The notes below the pieces were generated by a model that was not told the origin of the DNA, ran no database searches, and saw only the letters and a program-made list of their open reading frames with translations. DNA of 64,000 bases from Agrobacterium sp. RAC06 (GTDB taxonomy: Bacteria; Pseudomonadota; Alphaproteobacteria; Rhizobiales; Rhizobiaceae): positions 2,882,501 to 2,946,500 of the forward strand of contig NZ_CP016499.1 of assembly GCF_001713475.1 (NCBI RefSeq), read 5' to 3'. Positions 1-9,172 of the stretch are shown here, one piece after another (position 1 is the first letter of the stretch; each line of letters opens with the position of its first letter). Made by a program: the position numbers and the translations under genes.

Positions 1-1401
1 GAAATCCTGTCGAGCGACCTTTCCGGCCTTGCGCTGGATCTTGCCCATTGGGGGGTTGCGGATCCAGGCCAGCTCCTTCTCATCGACATGCCGCCTGAGG
101 CTGCCCTCAAGGAGGCGCGCCAGTTGCTGATCGGGCTCGGGGCGATCGACGAAAAGCTGCAGTTGACCGCCAAGGGGCGACGCATGCGGGATTTCGGACT
201 GCCACCCCGGCTGTCTGCCATGGTGCTTGGCGCGTCCGAACATGGCGAAGCTCAAGCCGCCGCAGAGTTGGCGGTTCTCCTCACCGAACAGGGACTGGGC
301 GGCAATGATCTCGATCTCGATGAGCGGCTGAGGCAGTTCCGCAGGGATCGCGGCGAGCGGGCCCGCAATGCCCGCAATCTCGCACAGAGGCTGTCGTCCG
401 GCCTCAATCACCGTGAGGAAGGCAATATAGCGCCTGTTTCCGCCGGCGCCCTGCTCATCCACGCCTTCCCGGACAGGATCGCGCGCCAAAGGGGTGGGCG
501 CGGCCGGTTCGTCATGGCCAATGGCCGGGGAGCAGAGATCCCCGCATCGGAACGCCTGGCGGGTGCCGAGCTGCTTGTCATCGCCGATCTGACCGGCAAG
601 GCGGCGCAGGGGCGTGTGCTCGCAGCAGCCGAAACCTCACACGGCGACATCGAGACACTTCTCCCCAAGGCTATCACGACGTCGGAGGAAAGCGGCTTCG
701 ATACGGCGAGCCGCCAGGTGCGGGCGAGACGGGTGACACGGTTGGGGGCGATCATCTTCGACGAACAACCCCTGCCGAAGCCAAAGGGAGACAATGCTGC
801 CAGAGCACTTGCCGAAGGGGTCCGCCTTCTGGGTGTCGCCGCCCTGCCCTTCTCGAAGGCGGCGGCTCAGTTGCGACAGAGGCTCGGCTTTCTTTACCGA
901 AGCCTCGGCGAGCCATGGCCGGATACCAGCGATAACGGTCTCATCGCGAGGCTGGACGACTGGTTCGTGCCCTTCCAGTCGGGCGTGACGAGCTTTCAGG
1001 AGATCGGTGCCGGCAGCCTGCATGACGGACTGATGGCGCTGGTCCCTGGAGGATCGCAGCGGGAGCTCGACCGGCTCGTCCCGACGCATTTCACCGCGCC
1101 GACCGGACAATCCCATCCGATCCGCTACGAGGGCGATGAGCCTGTCCTGCAGATCCGGGTGCAGGAGCTTTTCGGGTTGAAGACGCACCCCACGATCGGC
1201 GGCGGCAAATTGCCACTGCTTCTGGAGTTGACCTCGCCCGCCCATCGACCCATTCAGACAACACGGGATCTTCCGGGGTTCTGGACCGGATCGTGGAAGG
1301 ATGTGCGCGCCGACATGCGTGGTCGCTATCCGAAGCATCCCTGGCCAGAGGACCCTGCTGCGGCAGATCCCACGACACGAGCGAAACCCCGCGGAACCTG
1401 A
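1..1401 (+). CDS. hrpB: ATP-dependent helicase HrpB, C-terminal part (5' truncated by window edge)
   Basis: The frame is already open at base 1 (reading EILSSDLSGLALDLAHWG) and runs to a TGA at 1399-1401, so this is the 3' portion of a longer gene. The stretch resembles the winged-helix/HA2 region and the conserved C-terminal domain of HrpB, a DEAH-box (DExH) RNA helicase-like protein of unclear role in bacteria. The helicase motor motifs themselves lie upstream and are not visible. Recognisable C-terminal signatures are FQSGVTSFQEIGAGSLHDGL and the end HPTIGGGKLPLLLELTSPAHRPIQ followed by FWTGSWKDVRADMRGRYPKHPWPEDP. This close matches the typical HrpB ending. regB begins 26 bases downstream on the same strand. 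Confidence 0.9.
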   Translation, partial: EILSSDLSGLALDLAHWGVADPGQLLLIDMPPEAALKEARQLLIGLGAIDEKLQLTAKGRRMRDFGLPPRLSAMVLGASEHGEAQAAAELAVLLTEQGLGGNDLDLDERLRQFRRDRGERARNARNLAQRLSSGLNHREEGNIAPVSAGALLIHAFPDRIARQRGGRGRFVMANGRGAEIPASERLAGAELLVIADLTGKAAQGRVLAAAETSHGDIETLLPKAITTSEESGFDTASRQVRARRVTRLGAIIFDEQPLPKPKGDNAARALAEGVRLLGVAALPFSKAAAQLRQRLGFLYRSLGEPWPDTSDNGLIARLDDWFVPFQSGVTSFQEIGAGSLHDGLMALVPGGSQRELDRLVPTHFTAPTGQSHPIRYEGDEPVLQIRVQELFGLKTHPTIGGGKLPLLLELTSPAHRPIQTTRDLPGFWTGSWKDVRADMRGRYPKHPWPEDPAAADPTTRAKPRGT

Positions 1402-1426
1402 TGGCGCGGCAGAACAGGGAATAGTG

Positions 1427-2728
1427 ATGACCATGGATCTGGCAGCCAAATTCGGTCCGAGCAGCCGGCGCCTGCGTCTCGAAACCCTGGTGAAGCTCCG
1501 CTGGGTGGCCGTGGCGGGGCAATTGCTGACCATTCTGGTCGTGGCGCTCTGGTTCGAATTTCCCCTGCCGCTCGTGACATGTCTGGGGCTGATCGCCGCA
1601 CTGGCTGCGGCCAATTCGTTGATGTCGGTGGCCTTCCCGCCCACCTACCGCCTGGAGCCGGCGGCAGCCTTTGCGGTGCTTGCGCTCGATCTCTTCCAGA
1701 TGGGTGCGCTGCTCTTCATCACCGGCGGGCTCAACAACCCGTTCGCGCCGCTGATCTGCATTCCCGTCATCATCTCCTTTGCGTCGCAGCCGAGCCGCCA
1801 TTCGATCGCGCTTTTTGTAACCGCGCTCGCCTTCATCACCCTGCTTGCGTTCACACCCTATCCCCTGCCCTGGTTCGAGGGTCGCACGCTCGAGGTGCAC
1901 CCGCTTCTGCAGCTCGGCATGTGGAGCTCTATTGTCTCGATGACGGCCTTTGCCGCCTTTTATGCCTATCGCGTCTCCCAGGAAGCGACCCTGCTTGCCG
2001 ACGCCCTGACCGCGACCGAACTCATCCTGCAGCGGGAAAAGCATTTGCATCAGCTCGATGGTCTCGCAGCAGCGGCTGCGCATGAACTGGGTACACCGCT
2101 GGCAACGATCAGCGTGGTAGCCAAGGAGATGGAGCGGGACCTTGGTCAGGACGAGCGCTACCGGGAGGATGTGCAGCTGCTGCGTAGCCAGAGCGAGCGC
2201 TGCCGCGACATCCTGCGCCGCCTGACCTCGCTCGCCACGGAAGGCGAAGCCCACATGCGCGAGCTGCCGCTCTCCTCGATGATGGAGGAGGTCATTGCGC
2301 CGCATCGGGAATTCGGGGTGAAGGTTGAGCTGATCGAGCTGTCCGACCGGGCACTCGAGCCGGTCGGGACCCGCAATCCCGCCATTCTCTATGGTCTCGG
2401 CAACCTGCTCGAGAATGCGGTCGATTATGCCAGGTCCAAAGTCATGGTCAGCGTGGAGCATACAGCCGCCGATGTAACCGTCACGATCGAAGACGACGGA
2501 GCCGGTTTCTCCGCGGGGGTCTTGCAAAGAATTGGCGAGCCCTATGTTACAAGCAGGCAGAATGAAACGCGCGCCGGGGGTCTCGGCCTTGGGCTGTTTA
2601 TCGCAAAGACACTGCTCGAACGGTCCGGAGCCAGCCTTCGCTTCGAAAATCGCAGCCCGGAAGGGTCCGGGGCGCGCGTCATGGTGATTTGGCCCCGTGA
2701 ATACATGGAATTGGACACGTCGTTATGA
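1427..2728 (+). CDS. regB: Redox-sensing sensor histidine kinase RegB/ActS/PrrB family
   Basis: Membrane-bound kinase of the RegB-RegA two-component system, known in Alphaproteobacteria to sense redox state and control respiration, carbon and nitrogen metabolism (ActS/ActR in rhizobia). The 433-residue protein has about six hydrophobic segments over residues 25-180, with the family quinone-site motif GGLNNPF at 100-106. The H-box AAAAAHELGTPLATI carries the predicted phospho-acceptor His219. The cysteine in SERCRDILRRL (Cys259) corresponds to the redox-active Cys of RegB. N- and G-boxes follow (NLLENAVDYA, DDGAGF, GGLGLGLFIAKTLL). I start at ATG 1427; ATG 1433 and GTG 1424 are in frame and possible. 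The regulator regA follows after 71 bases. Confidence 0.93.
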   Translation: MTMDLAAKFGPSSRRLRLETLVKLRWVAVAGQLLTILVVALWFEFPLPLVTCLGLIAALAAANSLMSVAFPPTYRLEPAAAFAVLALDLFQMGALLFITGGLNNPFAPLICIPVIISFASQPSRHSIALFVTALAFITLLAFTPYPLPWFEGRTLEVHPLLQLGMWSSIVSMTAFAAFYAYRVSQEATLLADALTATELILQREKHLHQLDGLAAAAAHELGTPLATISVVAKEMERDLGQDERYREDVQLLRSQSERCRDILRRLTSLATEGEAHMRELPLSSMMEEVIAPHREFGVKVELIELSDRALEPVGTRNPAILYGLGNLLENAVDYARSKVMVSVEHTAADVTVTIEDDGAGFSAGVLQRIGEPYVTSRQNETRAGGLGLGLFIAKTLLERSGASLRFENRSPEGSGARVMVIWPREYMELDTSL

Positions 2729-2799
2729 CTTTACCTGTAGGGTCTTGGCACGCATAAGGTCGGCAGCGAAGTTTTTGGAACAGTCGCAGGAACGAGAAG

Positions 2800-3396
2800 A
2801 TGGCAGACGCAGCATCACAGGTCGCAAAACCAGCCGCCGGCACGCAAGCAGCGGGCAGTCACGATCTCGGCCCTGACCCTTCGCTGCTGATCGTCGATGA
2901 CGATGCGCCGTTTCTGCGTCGTCTGGCGCGCGCCATGGAAAGCCGCGGCTTCACGGTGGAGCTCGCCGGCTCCGTCGCTGAGGGCATGGCGAAAGTCAAG
3001 GAAGCAGCACCTGCCTATGCCGTGGTCGATCTGCGGTTGGGTGACGGAACCGGGCTCGACGTCATCGAGGCGATCCGGGAGCGCCGTTCCGACACACGGA
3101 TCATCGTGCTGACAGGTTATGGCAATATCGCCACGGCCGTTACCGCGGTCAAACTCGGGGCGCTCGACTATCTGGCGAAGCCCGCAGACGCCGACGATGT
3201 CTATCTGGCACTGACCCAACGACCAGGCGAGAAGGCCGAGATCCCCGAAAACCCGATGTCGGCCGACCGGATCCGCTGGGAGCATATCCAGCGCGTCTAT
3301 GAGAGCTGCGAGAGGAATGTCTCCGAGACAGCTCGTCGCCTCAACATGCATCGCCGGACACTGCAGCGCATACTGGCCAAACGCGCCCCGAAGTAA
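2800..3396 (+). CDS. regA: Response regulator RegA/ActR/PrrA family
   Basis: Cognate DNA-binding response regulator for the upstream RegB kinase. The 198-residue protein has a receiver domain (about residues 28-140) with the acidic pocket VDDD at 32-35, predicted phospho-acceptor Asp77 in VVDLRLGDG, the conserved Thr in VLTGYG and Lys127 in LAKPAD. A short linker leads to a Fis-type helix-turn-helix (about 155-198, ending NVSETARRLNMHRRTLQRILAKR), which is characteristic of the family and nearly invariant. The N-terminal 25 residues are Ala-rich and poorly conserved. The TAA stop at 3394-3396 directly abuts the stop codon of the convergent mmcB gene, with no spacer and no terminator-like hairpin between them. 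Confidence 0.95.
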   Translation: MADAASQVAKPAAGTQAAGSHDLGPDPSLLIVDDDAPFLRRLARAMESRGFTVELAGSVAEGMAKVKEAAPAYAVVDLRLGDGTGLDVIEAIRERRSDTRIIVLTGYGNIATAVTAVKLGALDYLAKPADADDVYLALTQRPGEKAEIPENPMSADRIRWEHIQRVYESCERNVSETARRLNMHRRTLQRILAKRAPK

Positions 3397-3879
3397 TCAG
3401 ACAGACTTGAGCTGGGCCGCCCATTCCGCGGCCATGAGCCTCTGGGCGGCAGTCCTCGAAAAATCGAGGGTAACCGACTTCCGCGTTGCAGGCGGAAGGC
3501 GGTGCTCGGGAGCGTCCCGCAACAGGTGGCCCGAATACCCATCCGATAGAAAGAGGCCGCAGTCTTCCGGGAAGATCTCGAGAGGCACACCGGCGTGGGT
3601 GGCAAAAAACAATCGGTCGCAGTAGCGACGATAATCCGGCCATTTCCGGTCGACGCGAAAGTCCTCGACCGAGGATTTGATCTCGACGATCCAGATCTCG
3701 CCCTTGTCTGAAAGGGCGATCAGGTCAGCACGACGTCCATTGGAGAGCGTCAGTTCCGGCAGGATGGCAAAACGCATCTCCGCCAGAAGGATCTGGACAC
3801 CACGCCGAATCATCATGGCGCGATCCGACTGCCGCCCGTCGATTAAGGGATTGTTTACTGCGACAGAGACTAAGGTCAT
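3397..3879 (-). CDS. mmcB: MmcB family DNA repair protein (DUF1052)
   Basis: Small 160-residue protein recognised as the MmcB/DUF1052 family, linked to mitomycin C resistance in Caulobacter and predicted to be a PD-(D/E)xK-type nuclease. Visible nuclease-fold signatures are the motif RRADLIALSDKGEIWIVEIKSS (shown in part: RADLIA, then IVEIKSS), where the Asp and the E-x-K would bind metal, and a downstream YRRYCDRLFFAT. Start: ATG at 3879 with GGAG six bases upstream is preferred; a TTG at 3885 is also in frame. No GTTC-N7-GTTC SOS box was seen in the 100 bases upstream. The function is inferred from family membership only. Confidence 0.85.
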   Translation of the reverse strand: MTLVSVAVNNPLIDGRQSDRAMMIRRGVQILLAEMRFAILPELTLSNGRRADLIALSDKGEIWIVEIKSSVEDFRVDRKWPDYRRYCDRLFFATHAGVPLEIFPEDCGLFLSDGYSGHLLRDAPEHRLPPATRKSVTLDFSRTAAQRLMAAEWAAQLKSV

Positions 3880-4056
3880 GGACAACTCCGCTCCGCACGC
3901 TCAAGTCTGTTGCAAAAAAGCAATGCGGAGTCATTTTGCAGCGCCGAAGACATTCGGCGGAAGTACGGCACTTGCGTCGCCGAGATTAATTCAAAATAAA
4001 CCATAATCAAAGATGGTCACAAGACCGTCTCTCAGCCATCACCCACGAGCTTTATC

Positions 4057-4722
4057 ATGCGCTTCCGCAACATCTTGACCGCGCTTGGCCTGGTTATGTC
4101 CCTAGGCCTCGCGGGCTGCACAACGACGACCGGCGACAAGGCCGAAGTGGCCGAAACCACCAAGGTCGAGATCTTCAGCGACACCTATGGTTCGGTAACG
4201 GATGCAGGTTATGCCCTGCCGGCGATTCCGATCCAGAAAGTCGACAAGAAGTTTCACCGACAAATTGTCGATTATGCGACCAAGGAAAAACCCGGCACGG
4301 TCGTTGTCAACACGCGCGAGCGCTTCCTCTATTACGTGCTGCCGCGCGGCAAAGCGGTCCGTTATGGGATCGGCGTCGGCAAGCAGGGTTTTGCTTGGCA
4401 GGGTGAGGCCTATATCGCCTGGAAGCAGGCCTGGCCGACCTGGCATCCGCCGAAGGAAATGGCGGAACGGAAGCCCGAAGTCGCCAAGTATGTCGAAAAG
4501 GGCATGGAACCCGGCCTGCGCAACCCGCTCGGCGCCCGCGCCATGTATCTCTTCAACGAGAAGGGACAGGACACGCTGTTCCGCCTGCACGGCACGCCGG
4601 AATGGGCATCGATCGGAACGGCTGCTTCATCGGGCTGCATCCGCATGATGAACCAGGACGTGATCGACCTCTACAACCGCGTCAAGCCGGGCCGGAACTC
4701 CAAGGTCGTGGTTCAGCAGTAA
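4057..4722 (+). CDS. L,D-transpeptidase (YkuD/ErfK family), lipoprotein
   Basis: Predicted periplasmic enzyme that makes 3-3 peptidoglycan cross-links or attaches proteins to the cell wall. The 221-residue protein begins with a lipoprotein signal peptide: basic MRFRN, a hydrophobic core, and the lipobox LGLAGC with lipidation Cys21. The YkuD domain spans about residues 80-220. The catalytic signature is complete: His178 in RLHGTPEWASIG and SSGCIRM with nucleophile Cys194 and Arg196. Rhizobia carry many such paralogues, so I give no specific gene symbol. The gene stands alone, with a strong bidirectional terminator downstream shared with the convergent glcB. Confidence 0.93.
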   Translation: MRFRNILTALGLVMSLGLAGCTTTTGDKAEVAETTKVEIFSDTYGSVTDAGYALPAIPIQKVDKKFHRQIVDYATKEKPGTVVVNTRERFLYYVLPRGKAVRYGIGVGKQGFAWQGEAYIAWKQAWPTWHPPKEMAERKPEVAKYVEKGMEPGLRNPLGARAMYLFNEKGQDTLFRLHGTPEWASIGTAASSGCIRMMNQDVIDLYNRVKPGRNSKVVVQQ

Positions 4723-4741
4723 GCTGCACCAACGCAGAATA

Positions 4742-4779
4742 CGAAAAGCCCCGCCGGAGCGATCCGGCGGGGCTTTTCG
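4742..4779. terminator. Bidirectional rho-independent terminator between ykuD and glcB
   Basis: A perfect 16-bp inverted repeat (4743-4758 with 4763-4778) with a GCGA tetraloop; the stem has a GC-rich centre flanked by A4 on the left and T4 on the right. It lies 20 bases after both convergent stop codons, so it can terminate transcripts from either side. Confidence 0.93.
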
Positions 4780-4798
4780 TTTCGCCAAAGGCCGGCTG

Positions 4799-6967
4799 TC
4801 AGGCCGCAGACTGTGCCTTCAGTTCGATGCGACGACGATGGAGAACCGGCTCGGTGTAGCCGTTCGGTTGCTCCCTGCCCTTCAGCACGAGGTCAAGCGC
4901 CGCCTGGAAGGCAACCGAGCCGTCGTAATCCTTCGCCATCGGCACATAGACCGGGTCAGTGGCATTCTGGTCGTCGACGACCATCGCCATGCGCTTCAGC
5001 GTCTCGACGACCTGTTCTTCCGTCACCACGCCGTGATGCAGCCAGTTTGCCATGTGCTGGGCGGAGATGCGGAGCGTGGCGCGATCCTCCATCAAACCGA
5101 CATTGTTGATGTCCGGCACCTTGGAGCAGCCGACGCCCTGGTCGATCCAGCGGACGACATAGCCGAGAATACCCTGGGCATTGTTGTCGAGTTCCCGCTG
5201 GATTTCTTCCGGGGTCCAGTTCGGACGCGTCGCGACCGGAACCGACAGAATATCCGACAGCTTGGCGCGCGAGCGGGACTTCAGGCTTTCCTGAACGCCC
5301 GCGACATTGACGCTGTGATAGTGTGTGGCGTGCAGTGTTGCTGCCGTCGGCGACGGAACCCAGGCCGTGTTGGCCCCGGCCTTCGGATGGGCAATCTTCT
5401 GCTCCAGCATGGCCGCCATCAGATCCGGCATGGCCCACATGCCCTTGCCAATCTGGGCATGGCCGGACAGGCCGCATTCAAGGCCAATATCGACGTTCCA
5501 GTTTTCATAGGCTGCGATCCAGGCGGCCTGCTTCATGTCGCCCTTGCGGATCATCGGGCCCGCTTCCATCGAAGTGTGAATTTCGTCGCCCGTGCGATCG
5601 AGGAAGCCGGTGTTGATGAAGACGACGCGGTCTCGGGCCGCGCGAATGCACTCCTTGAGATTGACAGTGGTGCGGCGCTCCTCGTCCATGATCCCCATCT
5701 TGATCGTGTTGGGAGCCATGCCGACGAGTTCTTCGACGCGGGAGAAGATCTCGCAGGCGAAGGCGACCTCTTCTGGACCGTGCATCTTCGGCTTCACGAC
5801 ATACATCGAGCCTGCGCGGGAGTTCTTCCGGCGGCCATTCGGGCCGATGTCATGCAGCGCGACGAGAGCGGTGATCGCGGCATCCAGGATGCCTTCCGGC
5901 ACCTCATGGCCGTCCCTGTCGGTGATCGCGGGATTGGTCATGAGGTGACCGACATTGCGGATGAGCATCAGGGATCGGCCCGGCAGTGTCACCTCACCGC
6001 CGTCAACGCCGGTCAGTTCGAGGTCATTGTTCAGGGAACGGGTGAAGGTCTTGCCGCCCTTCGTAACTTCCTCCGTCAGGTCACCCTTCATCAGGCCGAG
6101 CCAGTTGGAATAGACGGCGATCTTGTCCTCGGCGTCGACGGCCGCGACCGAATCCTCGCAGTCCATGATGGTGGTGAGTGCCGATTCAAGCCCGACATCG
6201 GCGATGCCGGCGGGGTCGTCCTTGCCGATCAGGCTGTCCGGATCGACGAAGACGAGGGTGTGCAGGCCATTGGTGCGGAAATAGAGGCGGTATGCCTTTT
6301 CGCTCTCACGCTTGAAGCCGACATATTGGTCGGGACTGGAAAGGCCTGTCCGGCCGCTGGCGGTCTCGACGAAGAGCGCGCCGTTTTCAAAGTCGAAGCC
6401 TGTAACGTCAGCCCAGCTGCCGCCGGCGAGCGGCAGGCTCCGGTCGAGAAAGGACTTCGCCCACGCCACGACCTTGCCACCGCGAACCGGATTGTAGCCC
6501 TTGCCCTTGTCCGCGCCATCAGCCTCGGAAATCGCATCCGTGCCGTAAAGCGCGTCGTAAAGCGAACCCCAGCGGGCATTGGCGGCGTTCAGCGCATAAC
6601 GCGCGTTCATGACCGGCACGACGAGCTGCGGACCGGCGATCGACGAAATCTCCGGATCGACATTGGCCGTCTCGATCTTGAAGTCGGGGCCCTCGGGCAG
6701 GAGATAGCCGATTTCACGCAGGAAGCTTTCATAGGCGGCGAGATCGGCGGGCGCGCCGTTCTCGCGATACCAGGCGTCAATCTGGGCCTGCAGGTCATCC
6801 CGCTTGGCGAGCAAGGCGCGGTTTTTCGGCGCCAAGTCGTGAACGATCCGGGAGAAGCCGGCGAAGAAGGCATCGGCCTCGACTTGCGTTCCCGGGATCG
6901 CCTGGGTCACGATGAAATCGTAGAGGCGCTTGTCGATCGAAAGGCCGTGAGCTTCAATAGATGTCAT
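4799..6967 (-). CDS. glcB: Malate synthase G
   Basis: Condenses glyoxylate with acetyl-CoA to malate in the glyoxylate bypass and glycolate/glyoxylate assimilation. At 722 residues it has the length of the large monomeric G isoform. Recognisable blocks include [20 protein letters not shown], the TIM-barrel stretches [15 protein letters not shown] and [19 protein letters not shown], and [20 protein letters not shown] with the catalytic-region residues. The C-terminal part holds [26 protein letters not shown]. Start ATG 6967 has an AAGAGGA ribosome site 8 bases upstream. The upstream region carries a small imperfect palindrome, GAAA-TATTG-TTTC at 7046-7058, that could be an operator. Transcription is probably separate from the upstream hydantoinase gene, given the 103-base gap. 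Confidence 0.97.
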   Translation of the reverse strand: MTSIEAHGLSIDKRLYDFIVTQAIPGTQVEADAFFAGFSRIVHDLAPKNRALLAKRDDLQAQIDAWYRENGAPADLAAYESFLREIGYLLPEGPDFKIETANVDPEISSIAGPQLVVPVMNARYALNAANARWGSLYDALYGTDAISEADGADKGKGYNPVRGGKVVAWAKSFLDRSLPLAGGSWADVTGFDFENGALFVETASGRTGLSSPDQYVGFKRESEKAYRLYFRTNGLHTLVFVDPDSLIGKDDPAGIADVGLESALTTIMDCEDSVAAVDAEDKIAVYSNWLGLMKGDLTEEVTKGGKTFTRSLNNDLELTGVDGGEVTLPGRSLMLIRNVGHLMTNPAITDRDGHEVPEGILDAAITALVALHDIGPNGRRKNSRAGSMYVVKPKMHGPEEVAFACEIFSRVEELVGMAPNTIKMGIMDEERRTTVNLKECIRAARDRVVFINTGFLDRTGDEIHTSMEAGPMIRKGDMKQAAWIAAYENWNVDIGLECGLSGHAQIGKGMWAMPDLMAAMLEQKIAHPKAGANTAWVPSPTAATLHATHYHSVNVAGVQESLKSRSRAKLSDILSVPVATRPNWTPEEIQRELDNNAQGILGYVVRWIDQGVGCSKVPDINNVGLMEDRATLRISAQHMANWLHHGVVTEEQVVETLKRMAMVVDDQNATDPVYVPMAKDYDGSVAFQAALDLVLKGREQPNGYTEPVLHRRRIELKAQSAA

Positions 6968-7070
6968 GACGTCATTCCTCTTACTGGACTGGCTTTGGCA
7001 CGCAGCATGGCTGAAACCGATTAGCAGTCAATCCGTCATAAATACGAAATATTGTTTCCAAATTCGAAAG

Positions 7071-9074
7071 TCAGCCGCGTGCAGTCCTGGGGCGACCCGA
7101 GGCCGTCGCCGTGATCCGCGCTTCCACGAGCTTGCGGCGTCCCTCGATCTCAGGCGCATCGAGCTCCTCCCGGAGGATCAGCACGACATCCACGGCGCCA
7201 CTGGCTTCAGCCCTTGCACGCGCGAGTTCGGTCGCCCTTGTCCTCGCCCTTTCCAGAGCAACGGTCTCATCCGTCGCCCGCTCGCTGTCGCCGCCGCCGG
7301 TGATCATGAAAAGCCCCTCCTCCGGCGATCCGACAGTGACAGAAACACTGCTGCGCACCTGCCCGACGACGGCGCCGACGGCATTGGCCACATCGGCATC
7401 CGCAGGCACGGCGACATCGGAAGCCAGCATCTCGGCGATCGCCGGGTAGTAGACGCCGGCCGAGGCACCGAGGCCGATCAATGGCCGGTCGAGCGAGAGG
7501 TTGAAGCGGGCGATACCCCCCTGTCGCTTGAGCGCGCGATCGATCAGCACCGATTTCGCAGGCTCGATGTCGGCAAGGCCATCTTCGGCAAGCGCTGCGG
7601 AGAGAATGACTTCGGCCGACTGGCGCGTCAGGCGATCAACGATCAACTTGGCAAGCACTTCCGGCGATGACGCGATCGGCTGGCCAGAACCATCCTTCTG
7701 TCGGATCGCCAGCGCCATGCCGAGTTCGGCCGCCTTGCGATCCCATTGGCCCTGGCGGTTCAGGACATGCATGGCGTCGGATGGCGTGAGCCCACACAGA
7801 TGCACGAGGCCACGGGCGACGAGACGGTCGAGTGTCGCCTTCTGCTGGGTGAAGCTGATCAGCTGGTCCAGGGGAAGCGGCACGCTGCCGATCTTTTGAA
7901 AGAGTGCTGCCTCCTGCGGCTGGAGACCGGCCGCCAGATGATCCGGGACGCCGGTGCGGACCGCGAAGCGCCCATCGTGACGTCCGAGATGTGGCGCGCG
8001 GAGCTGGCGCTCGAGTACGTCAGTGATGGACGCTCCATGCAGGGCTGCTGCAAGGCTCAACGGGACAAGGCGACGGGGGCCGAGGTCGATCTTCGCCGCA
8101 AGGCCGCGATCGTCGAAACGCACCTCCGAGTCACCACCGAGGCCGAAGGTGCGCATGGCGACTGCTTCCACCATAGTTCGGTAACCGCCGACGACGGCGC
8201 CATCCTGATCAAGCCGCGGCTGACCGGCCTCCATCACGGCGACGTCGGTCGTCGTGCCACCGATATCGGACACGACGGCATCATCGAGGCCGGTCAGGTG
8301 GCGTGCGCCGACGAGGCTCGCGGCGGGACCGGAGAGAATGGTCTCGATCGGTCGCAACCGAGCTTCGGCTGCCGAGATCAACGCGCCGTCACCACGCACG
8401 ACCATCAGTGGCGCATGAATGCCGCGCTCCCCGAGATAGCGCTCGGCAGAGCCGATCAACCGGTCGATCATCGAGACCAGGCGGGCATTGAGAAGGGTTG
8501 TCAGTGCCCGTCTTGGCCCGCCGAGCTTGGAGGAAAGCTCGTGGCTGCAGGTGACGGGCAGGCCGGAATGCCGGCGAATGATCTCGCGCGCCCGCTGCTC
8601 GTGCGCCGGATTGCGAACCGCAAAATAACCGGCGATCGCGAAGGATGAGACATTGGCCGAAAGCTCGGGCAGTGCCGCTTCCAGCGCCGCCTGGTCGAAA
8701 AGTGTCTCGGTGCCATGAACGTCATGACCGCCGGCAATGAAGAGGACCGGATCATTGCCAAGCGCATCGGCCAGGCCATCGCGCTTCATATCGTCTGGCC
8801 CGAACCCGATCATGATCAGGCCGGCGCGGCCGCCCTGCCCTTCCACCAGCGCATTGGTCGCGAGCGTCGTCGACAGCGAGACGAGACCGATCGCCGAGGG
8901 ATCAATCGCTGATTCGGCGAGCACGCTTTCGAGCGCGCCGGAAATGCCGATCGACAGGTCGTGCCGGGTGGTGAGCGACTTCGCCTTGGCGACGATCCCA
9001 TGCGTCTCGCTGTAGATCACGGCGTCCGTGTAGGTGCCGCCGGTATCGATGCCCAGCATGTAATCGGATGTCAC
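7071..9074 (-). CDS. Hydantoinase/oxoprolinase (HyuA-like) family protein
   Basis: Member of the ATP-grasp-free, actin/Hsp70-like-fold HyuA family, whose characterised members hydrolyse 5-oxoproline, N-methylhydantoin or carboxylate acetone with ATP. Visible are the N-terminal phosphate motif LGIDTGGTYTDAVIY (residues 7-21), the LSTTLATNALVEG segment, LNARLVSMIDRLIG, and the second nucleotide motif VVSDIGGTTTDVAVM. I choose GTG 9074 as the start because GGGGAAG lies just upstream; ATG 9059 is an alternative. The usual HyuB partner is absent, so the substrate cannot be assigned. It lies 98 bases downstream of a cytochrome P450 on the same strand, which may mean co-transcription. Confidence 0.85.
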   Translation of the reverse strand: MTSDYMLGIDTGGTYTDAVIYSETHGIVAKAKSLTTRHDLSIGISGALESVLAESAIDPSAIGLVSLSTTLATNALVEGQGGRAGLIMIGFGPDDMKRDGLADALGNDPVLFIAGGHDVHGTETLFDQAALEAALPELSANVSSFAIAGYFAVRNPAHEQRAREIIRRHSGLPVTCSHELSSKLGGPRRALTTLLNARLVSMIDRLIGSAERYLGERGIHAPLMVVRGDGALISAAEARLRPIETILSGPAASLVGARHLTGLDDAVVSDIGGTTTDVAVMEAGQPRLDQDGAVVGGYRTMVEAVAMRTFGLGGDSEVRFDDRGLAAKIDLGPRRLVPLSLAAALHGASITDVLERQLRAPHLGRHDGRFAVRTGVPDHLAAGLQPQEAALFQKIGSVPLPLDQLISFTQQKATLDRLVARGLVHLCGLTPSDAMHVLNRQGQWDRKAAELGMALAIRQKDGSGQPIASSPEVLAKLIVDRLTRQSAEVILSAALAEDGLADIEPAKSVLIDRALKRQGGIARFNLSLDRPLIGLGASAGVYYPAIAEMLASDVAVPADADVANAVGAVVGQVRSSVSVTVGSPEEGLFMITGGGDSERATDETVALERARTRATELARARAEASGAVDVVLILREELDAPEIEGRRKLVEARITATASGRPRTARG

Positions 9075-9172
9075 GCAGTCTTCCCCATCTTCCCCGCCAC
9101 TACGGCGACGCATCCCTTATGGCACAGGGCTTAGTGCGATTTCCAGCGAGGGAGCGGCAGGAACACGCCGCA

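Noticed and set aside
1091..2527. A 478-codon minus-strand open frame spanning the hrpB/regB junction.
   Set aside because: Crosses two well-supported plus-strand genes and has no domain signature.
6986..7006. A sigma-54-like TTGGCACG...GGC element upstream of glcB.
   Set aside because: The spacing between the GG and GC elements is one base off and it points away from glcB, towards its 3' neighbour on the wrong strand.
4838..7024. A long open frame on the plus strand antisense to glcB.
   Set aside because: It is the mirror of a high-GC gene; its translation has no recognisable domain and GlcB on the other strand is unambiguous.
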